64,000 nt of DNA from Natronococcus sp. A-GB7 (GCF_029688865.1 NZ_JARUKV010000005.1:143592-207591); one strand, 5' to 3'. Positions 53,674 through 62,219 are shown, numbered from the stretch's first letter. The notes: generated by a model not told the origin, from the sequence alone. Made by a program: numbers and translations.

Positions 53674-54620
53674 GCGACCACCCCCGCGGTCGACAGGAGC
53701 GCCTCGAGCGCGGCTCCAACCGCGACCGCGAGGACGGCCGCGACCAGCGCCGCGCGGAAGACGAGTCCCGTCGCTCGCTCGCCGTCCTCGAGCGTCGGGA
53801 GCGCGGCGCCGGGATTCAGATCGTAGCCGCCGGGCTTGCGGAGCCGAACCGAGAGCGCGCAGGCGAGCGTCGCCATCGGCCACCCGGAGTTCGGCGACGG
53901 GGGCGTTCGGGCCCACATCCGGGCGCGGACGAGCGCCCCGGGGTCGCCTGCGGCGAGGGCGATCGCGACGGCGCTCAGCCTGGCGGGGAACCACATTACG
54001 AGATCGTCCAGACGCGCGCTCGCGGTGCCGAGCGGTTTCGAGGGGTAGCCGAGCATCGAGTCCAGCGTGTTGACGCCCTTGACCCAGGCGGCCGCGGCTG
54101 CTGCGGCAGGCAGCGAGAACGGAGCGAGGACGGCGAAGGGAAGCAGTGTCGCCACCAGCCCGTCCGCGAGGTTCTCGGCCGCGCTCTCGACGGCCGCGCT
54201 GCGGAGATCGGCAGGCGTGAGGTCCGAGGTGTCGCGTCCAACGAGTCCGCGGATTCGGTCGCGAGCCGTCTCGAGGTCGTCCGCAGTCGCCGCGACGACC
54301 TCGGTCGTAAGCTCGAGTAGCATCCGCAGGCTGGTCGAGAGGTAGAGGACGAGTCCGGCGACGACCGCGCTCGCGACGGGGTGGACGGCCGCTGCGGCGA
54401 GGACGACCCCGCCCGCGGCGACGGCGGGAACCAGCGGAACGACGAGCGCGATCGGGACGCCAAGCAGCCGCTGGACGCGGTCGTCGTCGCTCCAGGGGCG
54501 ATCGAGCGCGCCGACGAGGCGGCCGAGCCACGCGACCGGGTGGGCCGCGTTCGGCGGCTCGCCGACCAGCCGATCGAGGCCGAGGGCGAACCCGACCAGC
54601 GCGGCCGTCGTCAGCGTCAT
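53670..54620 (-). CDS. cbiB: Adenosylcobinamide-phosphate synthase CbiB
   Basis: 316 residues, several membrane spans. Motifs RLVGEPPNAAHPVAWLGR and, further on, ESAAENLADG, WVKGVNTLDSMLGYP and FPARLSA. CbiB couples adenosylcobyric acid with aminopropanol phosphate to give adenosylcobinamide phosphate, on the membrane. ATG 54620. The preceding HAD gene ends 55 bases upstream on the same strand. Confidence 0.91.
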   Translation of the reverse strand: MTLTTAALVGFALGLDRLVGEPPNAAHPVAWLGRLVGALDRPWSDDDRVQRLLGVPIALVVPLVPAVAAGGVVLAAAAVHPVASAVVAGLVLYLSTSLRMLLELTTEVVAATADDLETARDRIRGLVGRDTSDLTPADLRSAAVESAAENLADGLVATLLPFAVLAPFSLPAAAAAAAWVKGVNTLDSMLGYPSKPLGTASARLDDLVMWFPARLSAVAIALAAGDPGALVRARMWARTPPSPNSGWPMATLACALSVRLRKPGGYDLNPGAALPTLEDGERATGLVFRAALVAAVLAVAVGAALEALLSTAGVVA

Positions 54621-54675
54621 ACAGGTGGGGTCGTTGGGTGGTCGTTCGCGGTCGTATTCGTCTTCGTGCTCGCGG

Positions 54676-55314
54676 TCACGGCTCCGCACCCTCCTCGAGG
54701 CTCGCTAGCCTTTCAGGGACGTCGGGGAGGGAGACGTCCTCGAGCAGAATCGCGGTGCCGCCGACGGCCTCGATCCCGCCGTCGGTTCGTGGGTCGTCGC
54801 CGACGTGGACGAGCTCCGACGGGGAGACCCCGAGCTCGTCGGCGGTCAGCTCGAAGATCTCCGGCGCAGGTTTGCGCCAGCCGCAGGCGACGCTCGTGAC
54901 GACGGCGTCGAACCCGTCTCGATCGAGGTCGGCACGGATGAGCGTCCGGGCGACGAGTTCGGGGACGCTGCAGTTCGAGCAGATCGCCACGGGGCCGCGG
55001 TCGCGGGCAGCCGCGACGGCCTCGAGCGCTCCCTCTCGAGTCTCGACTACGGGATCGAACGCCGCGACGACCGCGCGTCTGACGACGTTGTTCTCGAACT
55101 CGACCCCGCGGCTCGCGAGCGCGCGGCTGACGTGGGCCGGAAGCGGTACCTCCGCGTGCTCGGGGGGATCGACGTGCGGGCTCGCGTAGACGTCGGCCCA
55201 GTCGGAGGGAACGCCGACGCCGCGGGACTCGAGTTCGTCGGCGACGGCCTCGGCTGGCGTCGCGGGCTGATCGACGTCGACGAGCGTACCGAAGAGGTCG
55301 AACGAGACTGCCAC
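54676..55314 (-). CDS. HAD-superfamily hydrolase upstream of cbiB
   Basis: 212 residues. Motif I is FDLFGTLVD, with nucleophile Asp6 but Phe8 in place of the usual second Asp of phosphatases (DxD); motif III CGWRKPAPEIF and motif IV HVGDDPRTD are intact. It begins the leftward cobalamin unit. One idea is dephosphorylation of alpha-ribazole phosphate or adenosylcobalamin phosphate, for which the pathway needs an enzyme; the missing +2 Asp weakens this and points to a dehalogenase-like or other HAD. Function undecided. Confidence 0.78.
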   Translation of the reverse strand: MAVSFDLFGTLVDVDQPATPAEAVADELESRGVGVPSDWADVYASPHVDPPEHAEVPLPAHVSRALASRGVEFENNVVRRAVVAAFDPVVETREGALEAVAAARDRGPVAICSNCSVPELVARTLIRADLDRDGFDAVVTSVACGWRKPAPEIFELTADELGVSPSELVHVGDDPRTDGGIEAVGGTAILLEDVSLPDVPERLASLEEGAEP

Positions 55315-55362
55315 GTTCGCGTAACTAGCACAAGCTGACTTTACTCTCGCGGTCGGCGGCGG

Positions 55363-56562
55363 TTATTCGAGTCCGACAATGTTCGACTCGAGGTCACGCG
55401 GGTAGTAGGTGAGCCACTCGATTCCCTCGTCGGTGACGGCGATCGTGTCCGAGTGGCGGTAGCCGTAGGTGTCGGTGTAGAGCCCGGGCTCGATCGTCCA
55501 GACGTGGCCGGGTCGCATCACGGCGTCCTCGTCGTCGTAGCTCGTATGCTCGCTTTCGCAGTGGTCGCCCCACCCCTCGTCGATGTAGGGCGGTTCGTGA
55601 CCAGCGAGACCGATGTTGTGGCCGACGTGGTGCTGGGCGAGGTCGGCGACCCCTTGCTCCTCGAAGTACGCCTCGACGGCGCGGTCGACGTCGGCGATCG
55701 GAACCCCGGGGCCGAGCGCATCGATCGCGATCTCCTGGGCTTCTTTCATGAGCTCGAAGTAATGGACCTGCTCGTCGCTCGGTTCCCCGACGAACATCGT
55801 CCGCTCGAGTTCGGAGTGGTAGCCGTCGACGTTCGCCGTCGCGCCCGTCACGAGGACGTCGCCGTCCTCCAATCGTCGGTTCGCCGTGTGACCGTGGGGG
55901 AGCCGACTCTGCTCGCCCGTGATGTAACCTGCACTGACGGGACCCGACCCCCGGGTTCGGGGGACGTAGCGGTCGCCCAGCGTATCGAGCATCGCCCGCG
56001 AGGCGTCGGTGGAGGCGCGCTGGCTCACCGTCGCGGGGTGGATGCCGGGCCCGGTGTAGTCGGCGAGGTAGCGGTGGCCGAGGTTCGCCCACTTCGCGGA
56101 CTCCCGGATGAGGTCGATCTCCGCGTCCGATTTCTCCCAGCGCAGGCGAGCGACCCAGCTCTGGGTGTCGACCTCGAGAAACTCGCTCAGCGCGGGCCCC
56201 TGGTACCCCATCGTTCCCGGCGCGCCGTCGGCGTCGGCCGCGACCCGGTCGACCCCGAGGTCCTCGAGCATCCCGACGACGGTCTCGATCGGGCGGCCGC
56301 CGGGGTAGTCCCGATAATGAGAGACCAGATCGATCCGCGGGTTCTCCTCGACGCGTTCGACCTCGAGTCGCGGGACGGTGATCGCGATCCGCTCGTCGGT
56401 CACCGCGAGCGCGACGGGGCGCTCCGTCTGGATGTGGTCGAAGCCCGTCAGGTACTCGATGCTCGTCGCGCCGAACCAGAGGCCAGCGTCGGCCTCGATC
56501 TCCTCGAGCCGCGATCGGATATCGGACAGCCGTCGCTCGAACTCCGCCGGAGGAACGTGCAT
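55363..56562 (-). CDS. M24-fold (creatinase/Xaa-Pro peptidase-like) protein with altered metal ligands
   Basis: 399 residues with an N-terminal creatinase_N-like domain (to about 140) and a C-terminal pita-bread M24 domain. His ligand HHVGHNIGLAGHEPP and the Glu in TIEPGLY are there. By eye the first Asp, second Asp and last Glu ligands seem replaced (GATANVDGYHSELERT gives Gly and Glu; RHSDTI gives Ser). Creatinase also lacks metal. So a metal-free hydrolase is more likely than an aminopeptidase. Starts at ATG 56562. Confidence 0.75.
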   Translation of the reverse strand: MHVPPAEFERRLSDIRSRLEEIEADAGLWFGATSIEYLTGFDHIQTERPVALAVTDERIAITVPRLEVERVEENPRIDLVSHYRDYPGGRPIETVVGMLEDLGVDRVAADADGAPGTMGYQGPALSEFLEVDTQSWVARLRWEKSDAEIDLIRESAKWANLGHRYLADYTGPGIHPATVSQRASTDASRAMLDTLGDRYVPRTRGSGPVSAGYITGEQSRLPHGHTANRRLEDGDVLVTGATANVDGYHSELERTMFVGEPSDEQVHYFELMKEAQEIAIDALGPGVPIADVDRAVEAYFEEQGVADLAQHHVGHNIGLAGHEPPYIDEGWGDHCESEHTSYDDEDAVMRPGHVWTIEPGLYTDTYGYRHSDTIAVTDEGIEWLTYYPRDLESNIVGLE

Positions 56563-56692
56563 ACTACAGCAAGGTGGGAGCGACGACAAAAACGTTCAGC
56601 CGAAACCGGTCGAGCGGACTGCCGTGTGCCGGAGCCGGCACACACTCCTGTTCCGCCATCCAGATGTACCTGGGCAGGAGTACGGTGGCCCC

Positions 56693-57304
56693 TCAGTCGA
56701 TTCGAGCGAACGCCAGGTTGCCGGAGATGTTCTTGATGTAGATGTCGACGACGTCGCCCTCCTCGGCGCCGGGGACGAAGATCGTGTAGTTGCCCTTCTC
56801 CGCGACGCCGTCGCCCTTCCGGCCCGTGCCGGTGATCTCGACGGTGTAGGTCTGGCCCTCCTCGACGGCGTCGGCCTGCTGTTGCTGCTGGCTGCTCGTC
56901 GAGCGCTTGGTCACGGGGCGGAACGCACCACAGGCGTCACAGCGCAACATCGGGGTGCGGTTCTCCCGGACGAGGCGGGTGTCGGGCAGTCCACACTCCG
57001 AACAGAGCACGTACTCGTCGACGTAGGCGTCGACCGCCGCGCTGAAGTCCTGCTCGGAGAAGGTCCCGTTGTACCGGCCGCGGCCGCTCTCGAACTTGCC
57101 GCTGGTTCCCAGTTCTCGCTGAACGAACCGGTGGAGGTGTTCGTCCTCCCGCGAGAGGACGTCGGCGATATCGCCGAGGTTCGTAAACCGCGTAAACGCA
57201 CCGTCCTTCTGAGCGTGGGGGTCCGGAATTTCCAGTCGGCTCTCGTCGCCGCCGATGTCCGGAACCTCGTCCATCGCTCGGTCGAGACTCGATTCGTAAT
57301 CCAT
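56693..57304 (-). CDS. eif2b: Translation initiation factor aIF2 beta subunit with C-terminal TRAM domain
   Basis: 203 residues. The N-terminal helix and the alpha/beta core (to about 100) are followed by a zinc ribbon (Cys101, 104, 122, 125). Residues 137-203 form a TRAM domain (RKGDGVAEKGNYTIFVPGA), which binds RNA and is fused to aIF2-beta in haloarchaea. aIF2 brings initiator tRNA to the ribosome. Start ATG 57304; a TTG at 57316 is less likely. Confidence 0.9.
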   Translation of the reverse strand: MDYESSLDRAMDEVPDIGGDESRLEIPDPHAQKDGAFTRFTNLGDIADVLSREDEHLHRFVQRELGTSGKFESGRGRYNGTFSEQDFSAAVDAYVDEYVLCSECGLPDTRLVRENRTPMLRCDACGAFRPVTKRSTSSQQQQQADAVEEGQTYTVEITGTGRKGDGVAEKGNYTIFVPGAEEGDVVDIYIKNISGNLAFARID

Positions 57305-57370
57305 ACTCGAGTCCAAACGTCGCTGACGTAAATCCGTTCTGCTCTCGGAGCCGGCGTCCGAATTCGGCGC

Positions 57371-57757
57371 TCAGAGGGCGTCGCCGCCGCTCTCGCTGAC
57401 CGATCCCCGTCCCTCCTCGTCGAGCCCCTCGAGGTCCCGTTCGGGGTTGGCCTCGCTGGCGTCGCCGGCCTCGCCGGTGAGTTCGCCGTAAACGGCCTCG
57501 CGGACCTCCTCGGGTGAGTCGTACTGCTCGCCGGCCAGGCGGTCGAAGACGCTGCCGAGCGACTCCGTCTCGTTGGGCATGTCGATCGGCTCGCTGCCGT
57601 ACTCGGTCGCGAGCTCCTCGCTCGAGACGGGGTACTCGAGCGAACCGAGGTCGCGCTCGACCTCCTCGAGGATCGACTCGGCGTTGTCGGCCCGTTCGGA
57701 CTTGCGTTGTTCGGCCCGATCCTGTGCGCGGTCGCGACTCGGTCCGTCCTCACTCAT
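57371..57757 (-). CDS. Small acidic conserved haloarchaeal protein (DUF5789-like)
   Basis: 128 residues from ATG 57757. It begins MSEDGPSRDRAQDRAEQRKS, a highly charged helix, then LGSLEYPVSSEELATEYG and ESLGSVFDRL, which resemble the DUF5789 family of haloarchaeal proteins. Function unknown. It lies upstream of aIF2-beta on the same strand (66 bases). TTATATATCT at 57891-57900 may be its TATA box, about 140 bases away. Confidence 0.65.
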   Translation of the reverse strand: MSEDGPSRDRAQDRAEQRKSERADNAESILEEVERDLGSLEYPVSSEELATEYGSEPIDMPNETESLGSVFDRLAGEQYDSPEEVREAVYGELTGEAGDASEANPERDLEGLDEEGRGSVSESGGDAL

Positions 57758-58170
57758 GCGAGGCCGTACGACGAGCCCGATCAAAAACGGCCGGCCGGCG
57801 AGGGCGGGGCCGTCCAGCTCGACTCCGCCTCGGTTTCCACTCCGCCGGGAAACCGTCACCACCACCTACCCCAACTACAGTTCGACGTCTAGATATATAA
57901 CGATTTTCCACAAACAATTCGGGTCGGTAATCGGATCGCTTCGGTCCTCGCTCGAGTTCGCCGCAAAAATCCGCCCTCTTCGATCCGAACCCGCCGGGAT
58001 ATTCGTCGATTGTCGCCTCTGTCACGCTTCCGGGCTGTGGCTCCGCTTTTCAAAGCGCGCCGATCGGAGTTATAGAACACGTTCTCCATCCCGATTTTCG
58101 GCAGGTAACGAACCTATCTCGGTCTCACCCCCGACGCGGGGTTTTTGACTGCCGGGACTAACTCCCGATC
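57758..58170. other. Intergenic region between divergent genes
   Basis: 413 bases. Contains on the minus strand a TATA-like TTATATATCT (57891-57900) and on the plus strand a weaker AGTTATAGAAC near 58069-58079, about 95 bases ahead of the HAD start. I see no gene of coding composition. Confidence 0.4.
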
Positions 58171-58848
58171 GTGGTGAAATTCGACGCCGTCCTGTTCGAT
58201 CTCGACGGGACGCTCTGCCGTCGTACGCAGGATACCGAGGCGATGTACGAACGGGTTTTCGAGCGGGCCAGCGAGGAACCCTTCGGCGACCCCGACGACC
58301 TCTGGACGGCGCTTTCCGGACCGCCGGACCACGACGACCCGATCGGCTACTACGGAGCCGGGTTCGCCCGGGTCGCCGCCCGGTACGACCGATCCGACGC
58401 GGACGTGCTCGCGCTCGCCCGCGAACTGGTCTCGGTCATCGACGACAGCGATGTCGCGTTGCTCCCCGGTGCTGTCGACGCGCTCGACGCCGCGGCCGCG
58501 ATCGGGACGGTCGGCGTCGTCACGAACGGGCCGACGGACAGCCAGCGAACCAAACTCGACGCGCTCGGTATCGGTGATCGGTTCGATACGGTAGTCTGTG
58601 CCGCGGAGCTTCCGCGATCGAAACCGCACACCCTGCCGTTCGAGCGCGCGCTCGACGACCTCGGTGTGACACCCGAGCGCACACTTTACGTCGGCAACAC
58701 GCTGGAGTACGACGTTGCCGGGGCACAGAACGCCGGACTCGCCGCCGCATGGCTGCGCAGCGAGACACCCGTCGGTACGTACGATCCGGAGTACGTTCTC
58801 GAATCGCTGAGCGACGTGCCGTCCATTCTGAGGAGAGACGATGCCTAA
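58171..58848 (+). CDS. HAD-superfamily hydrolase
   Basis: 225 residues, GTG start (a second GTG follows at once). It has the full phosphatase-type set: FDLDGTLCRR, VVTNGPTDSQRTKLD (motif II Thr), a Lys in ELPRSKPHTLPFE, and YVGNTLEYDVAGAQNAG. It overlaps the next gene by eight bases, so it is translationally coupled to an aminoglycoside-phosphotransferase-like protein. The pair suggests a phosphorylation/dephosphorylation cycle on one small molecule; this is inference. Confidence 0.85.
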   Translation: MVKFDAVLFDLDGTLCRRTQDTEAMYERVFERASEEPFGDPDDLWTALSGPPDHDDPIGYYGAGFARVAARYDRSDADVLALARELVSVIDDSDVALLPGAVDALDAAAAIGTVGVVTNGPTDSQRTKLDALGIGDRFDTVVCAAELPRSKPHTLPFERALDDLGVTPERTLYVGNTLEYDVAGAQNAGLAAAWLRSETPVGTYDPEYVLESLSDVPSILRRDDA

Positions 58849-59824
58849 CACACAACTGGGGGACGTGTTCGAGGTCGAACCGCTCCGCGCCGCGGGCGAC
58901 GCCGCGCTCGCCACCATTGACGAACGGGCGATCGACGTCGAACCGATCCATCGCGGCAACCGCAAGCGGACCGCTATCGCCAGCTTCGCCGAGCGCGATC
59001 CCGTCGTGGTACAGGTCTGCGAGGAGCCGACGTGGCTCCGGACGGAGGCAGCACTGCTGGGCGAGATCAGAGAGCGCACGTTCGTCCCCGTTCCGCCGGT
59101 ACTCGCGACGGGCTCGCACGACGGCGTCGCGTACATGCTTACGGCACTCGTGGGCGGGGCGGATCTTCACGAACGGTTCACGGCGGTCGACGCGGAGACG
59201 CGACGCGAGCTTGCCTCCTGGTTCGGGAAAGCGCTCGGTCGGTTGCACGAGGCGTTCGAGTTCGACGGCTACGGACGACTCGCCCTCTCGGAGGGGGTGT
59301 TCACGCCGGGCCACGACGACTGGCCGTCGTGGTTCCGGCAGTACGGTCTCCGGGCTGTCGAGCGGCTCCCGGAGGCGTTCGATCCGGTGTGTGACGACCT
59401 GCGTGCGCTGTTCGAGGACCCACCGGCCGAAGCGGCCCCCACCGCGCGACTGTTCCCCTGGGACTTTCGTCCCGGCAACGCGCTCGTCGCCGACGGGTCA
59501 GTTACGGCCGTGCTGGACTGGGAAGCGCCACTTGCGGCCCCGCCAGCGCTCTCCGCGGCGAAATCCGAGTACCTCGTGGCTGACTGGTACGTCGGCGATC
59601 CCGTCCCACTCCGGCAGGCGTTCAGGGACGGATACACAGCCGTCAGACCCTATCCATCGGTCCGTCCGGCACATCGGGCCGCTGCCATCGCCGAGAGTGC
59701 CGTGGACTCCGCTGGCGTCGTAACTAATCCGCGGTACCCTCCTGTCGGGAGGGCCAAGGCCGTCGCGTTTCATCGGGATGCACTGGTGGACGTGGTGTCG
59801 GACGAACGGACCGAACGAGGGTGA
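58841..59824 (+). CDS. Aminoglycoside phosphotransferase-like kinase
   Basis: 327 residues of the APH/choline-kinase fold: PWDFRPGNALVADG (catalytic loop) and the metal-binding VLDWEAPLAAPP. In the catalytic loop the usual HxDxxxxN has Trp in place of His (WDFRPGN). The N-terminal lobe shows GNRKRTAIASF rather than a typical glycine loop. Antibiotics are unlikely substrates in a haloarchaeon; sugar or amino alcohol kinase activity is more plausible. Ends 82 bases before the tRNA-like repeat. Confidence 0.82.
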   Translation: MPNTQLGDVFEVEPLRAAGDAALATIDERAIDVEPIHRGNRKRTAIASFAERDPVVVQVCEEPTWLRTEAALLGEIRERTFVPVPPVLATGSHDGVAYMLTALVGGADLHERFTAVDAETRRELASWFGKALGRLHEAFEFDGYGRLALSEGVFTPGHDDWPSWFRQYGLRAVERLPEAFDPVCDDLRALFEDPPAEAAPTARLFPWDFRPGNALVADGSVTAVLDWEAPLAAPPALSAAKSEYLVADWYVGDPVPLRQAFRDGYTAVRPYPSVRPAHRAAAIAESAVDSAGVVTNPRYPPVGRAKAVAFHRDALVDVVSDERTERG

Positions 59825-59905
59825 CCAGCAGGCCACCACGGCGCGGACAGAACCGAATCGCGGCGATCACCGCCACTCTGCACTGTGAATCGGTCGAAAG
59901 GAGGC

Positions 59906-60068
59906 CCGCCCTCCCCGATTCGAACGGAGGAAGACATTCCTGCTCGCTTCGCTGCGCGGGCTGTGACTTCCAGGCTCAAATCGGCCCGGTTGGACGTGCT
60001 TTCCGCTCACGGTCTCACTCCGTTCGACGGTTCGCGGAAAATCAATCCGCCCTCCCCGATTTGAACGG
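59906..60068. repeat. Two copies of a tRNA 3'-end sequence (putative attachment sites)
   Basis: Copy 1 (59906-59927) and copy 2 (60047-60068) are identical except for one base (CCGCCCTCCCCGATTYGAAC). On the minus strand copy 2 reads as a perfect T arm: stem CCCCG/CGGGG with the 7-base loop TTCAAAT (60054-60070), followed by an acceptor-like AGGGCGG; copy 1 has one stem mismatch. There is no complete tRNA around either. Tyrosine recombinases of archaeal elements usually integrate at tRNA 3' ends, and one starts 60 bases after copy 2, so these are probably att sites or relics of repeated integration. Confidence 0.62.
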
Positions 60069-60128
60069 GGGGCAAGTCGGAGAAAAAATCTCCCTATCCC
60101 TCTACCCTCTGGTGGTTCGAGCAACCCC

Positions 60129-61145
60129 ATGACGAAGAATCTCGAACCCCTTACGCCGACAGAAGCCAAGGATATGTTCTTGGCTGATCGGCATGGCCAA
60201 GTCGCGGAACGAACGGTACAGGCAGATGACTATCGACTCCGGCACTTCATCCGCTGGACAGAAGAGAATGGCATCGACAATCTGAATGACCTCTCGGGCC
60301 GGACTCTCCATAAATTCCGTCTCTGGCGGAAAGAGGATGGAGATCTAAACAAGGTCAGTCTCCGAACGCAATTGAAATCGCTCCGGGTCTTCATCAAGTG
60401 GGCCGAGTCCATCGATGCCGTCGAAGAGGGACTCCATGAGAAGATCCTGCTTCCGACGCCATCAAAGGAAGAGGAGCGCCGAGAAGAGACTCTTCGGACA
60501 GGACAGGCCGAGGAGGTTCTTGAATACCTCCGGCGATTCGAGTATGCCTCTCGCTCCCATACTCTGCTCGAGCTCCTCTGGCATACTGGACTTCGAATCG
60601 GAGCGGTCTATTCACTGGATATCGAGGACTATGATCCTGAGGAAGAGCGCCTCGAATTGACTCACCGACCAGATACGGAAACTGCACTCAAGAACAAATC
60701 TGAGGGGGAGCGAATGATCGCTCTCAGTCGGCATGTCTGTGAGGTTCTGGATGACTGGCTTGAGCATAATCGGCCGGACGTCCTTGATGAGCATGGTCGG
60801 GAACCCCTTTTCACTTCAAAGGAAGGACGACTCACGATTTCCACCATGAGGGAACGAGTCTATTCGGTCACTCGTCCCTGCTATTACGGGAAGGACTGCC
60901 CTCATGATAGGAGCGTAAACGACTGCGAGGCTACCAGATATGGATATCGAAGCAAATGCCCCTCGAGCGTTAGTCCTCATTCGATCCGGAGGGGCTCAAT
61001 AACCCACTTCCTGACCGAAGATGTCCCTGAGAAGGTCGTCTCTGATCGAATGGACGTAGGACAGGACGTCCTCGATAAGCATTATGACAAACGGGGCGAG
61101 GAGGTGAAAGTCGAACAGAGACGAGGCTATCTCGAGAACATCTAA
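60129..61145 (+). CDS. Tyrosine recombinase/integrase with cysteine cluster
   Basis: 338 residues. A SAM-like N-terminal DNA-binding domain (about 1-110) precedes the catalytic domain. Catalytic residues: Arg156 (HTGLRIGAV), a Lys near 188-190, His284 and Arg287 (HSIRRGS), and nucleophile Tyr319 (LDKHYDKR). Between the two boxes lie Cys251, 257, 266 and 277 (C-x5-C-x8-C-x10-C), possibly a zinc-binding insertion. It is of the phage-integrase family seen in haloarchaeal elements and would act on the adjacent att-like repeats. Confidence 0.88.
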   Translation: MTKNLEPLTPTEAKDMFLADRHGQVAERTVQADDYRLRHFIRWTEENGIDNLNDLSGRTLHKFRLWRKEDGDLNKVSLRTQLKSLRVFIKWAESIDAVEEGLHEKILLPTPSKEEERREETLRTGQAEEVLEYLRRFEYASRSHTLLELLWHTGLRIGAVYSLDIEDYDPEEERLELTHRPDTETALKNKSEGERMIALSRHVCEVLDDWLEHNRPDVLDEHGREPLFTSKEGRLTISTMRERVYSVTRPCYYGKDCPHDRSVNDCEATRYGYRSKCPSSVSPHSIRRGSITHFLTEDVPEKVVSDRMDVGQDVLDKHYDKRGEEVKVEQRRGYLENI

Positions 61146-61361
61146 GCCCCGATCTCCCCCGATTCTCGAAGTGATTCCTGGTTCCTGTCCTTTCTGTCTC
61201 GCCAGAATCGAATCTGAGGAGCGAGAAGGCGGCTCTGAGTGATTCCTGTCTGTGAGGCAACGGGAAATATCGGCTCGAGACGAACGCAGCTTAGAATGGC
61301 GAAGACTAGCTCTCAGTAGCGAGAGGAATAATATGGACCAGAAGAGGCCTACAAGCCAGTA

Positions 61362-62162
61362 TCAGCTCCTTCCTGTTTCCTCTATCAATTCCTGATTGAA
61401 TTCGTCCCCGTCTTCTCCATAGTGGACCCGACGATGGCAATTCGGACATAGGGCAATCACATTATCTGGATGATCTGCCCCTCCATCGCCTCGACGGTGG
61501 AGATGATGGACTTCCAAAAATGGCTCCCCGTCTTTGCCATTAAAGGGAGCTGCATCCCCACAGCCTTGGCATACTCCATCTGCGACATAGAGGGCATACT
61601 CTTTGACCGCCTCAGACCGTTTCATCTGGGTTCGAGTTGTCGTAGTAGTGCTCGACCTATTCTCGCCTGATACAGCTTGCTTGGCCAGCTCATACAGCTC
61701 CTCCTCCGACATTCTATCAACGTCACTATCGACCTCCATCGTCAGACCGCCAGCTGGGACCAACTCAAAGCGAATCGCATCTCGCATCATGTCATTTCGG
61801 TCCGGAAGGCGAGTCCACACATGGTGATCATATTCGTACTCACCGACATAGGTGACCTGCCATGCTCCCTCGTTAATCTCGAATACGTGCAGTTCGTTCC
61901 CCTTGGCCGCATGATCTCGAATGGCGGCATTCCCACCGTCCATCGTCATATCTCCGTCTCGCCCCTCGCCCGTGTAGAGGAAGCGGCCGTCTTCTTTGAG
62001 TTCATCCTCGTACCCATGCCACTCGCCAGACTCCCCATAGAAAATGAAGACATAGGGATATTCGGAACAGGGTGATATCCCACTATACCGATTCCCCCCA
62101 TATTCATCGTGAATGTCTTCGATTCGATGATATGTCTCGCCCACTTCGAATGGAGTGGTCAT
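61362..62162 (-). CDS. HNH endonuclease with N-terminal SRA-like domain (ScoMcrA-like)
   Basis: 266 residues. The N-terminal 135 residues (EVGETYHRIEDIHDEYGGNR, FIFYGESGEWHGYED, FLYTGEGRDGDM, GNAAIRDHA) resemble the DNA-modification-reading SRA-like domain of ScoMcrA-type enzymes. The C-terminus is an HNH nuclease with a zinc knuckle: Cys198, Cys201, HH219-220, Asn234, Cys239, Cys242, His243. Architecture is that of a type IV, modification-dependent restriction enzyme, cutting methylated or otherwise modified foreign DNA. The recognised modification is unknown; a middle region (140-190) may hold the extra sulfur-reading domain only in reduced form. Likely a defence gene carried by the element. 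Confidence 0.78.
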   Translation of the reverse strand: MTTPFEVGETYHRIEDIHDEYGGNRYSGISPCSEYPYVFIFYGESGEWHGYEDELKEDGRFLYTGEGRDGDMTMDGGNAAIRDHAAKGNELHVFEINEGAWQVTYVGEYEYDHHVWTRLPDRNDMMRDAIRFELVPAGGLTMEVDSDVDRMSEEELYELAKQAVSGENRSSTTTTTRTQMKRSEAVKEYALYVADGVCQGCGDAAPFNGKDGEPFLEVHHLHRRGDGGADHPDNVIALCPNCHRRVHYGEDGDEFNQELIEETGRS

Positions 62163-62219
62163 ATCCGGTATACTGTAATCTCTGCAATAATTGCTCTTAT
62201 GGTGAAAAGAGAGGAAGAA

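Noticed and set aside
60047..60070. A possible tRNA gene at the T-arm sequence
   Set aside because: Only the T arm and acceptor 3' strand are present; upstream on the minus strand there is no matching 5' acceptor, D arm or anticodon arm.
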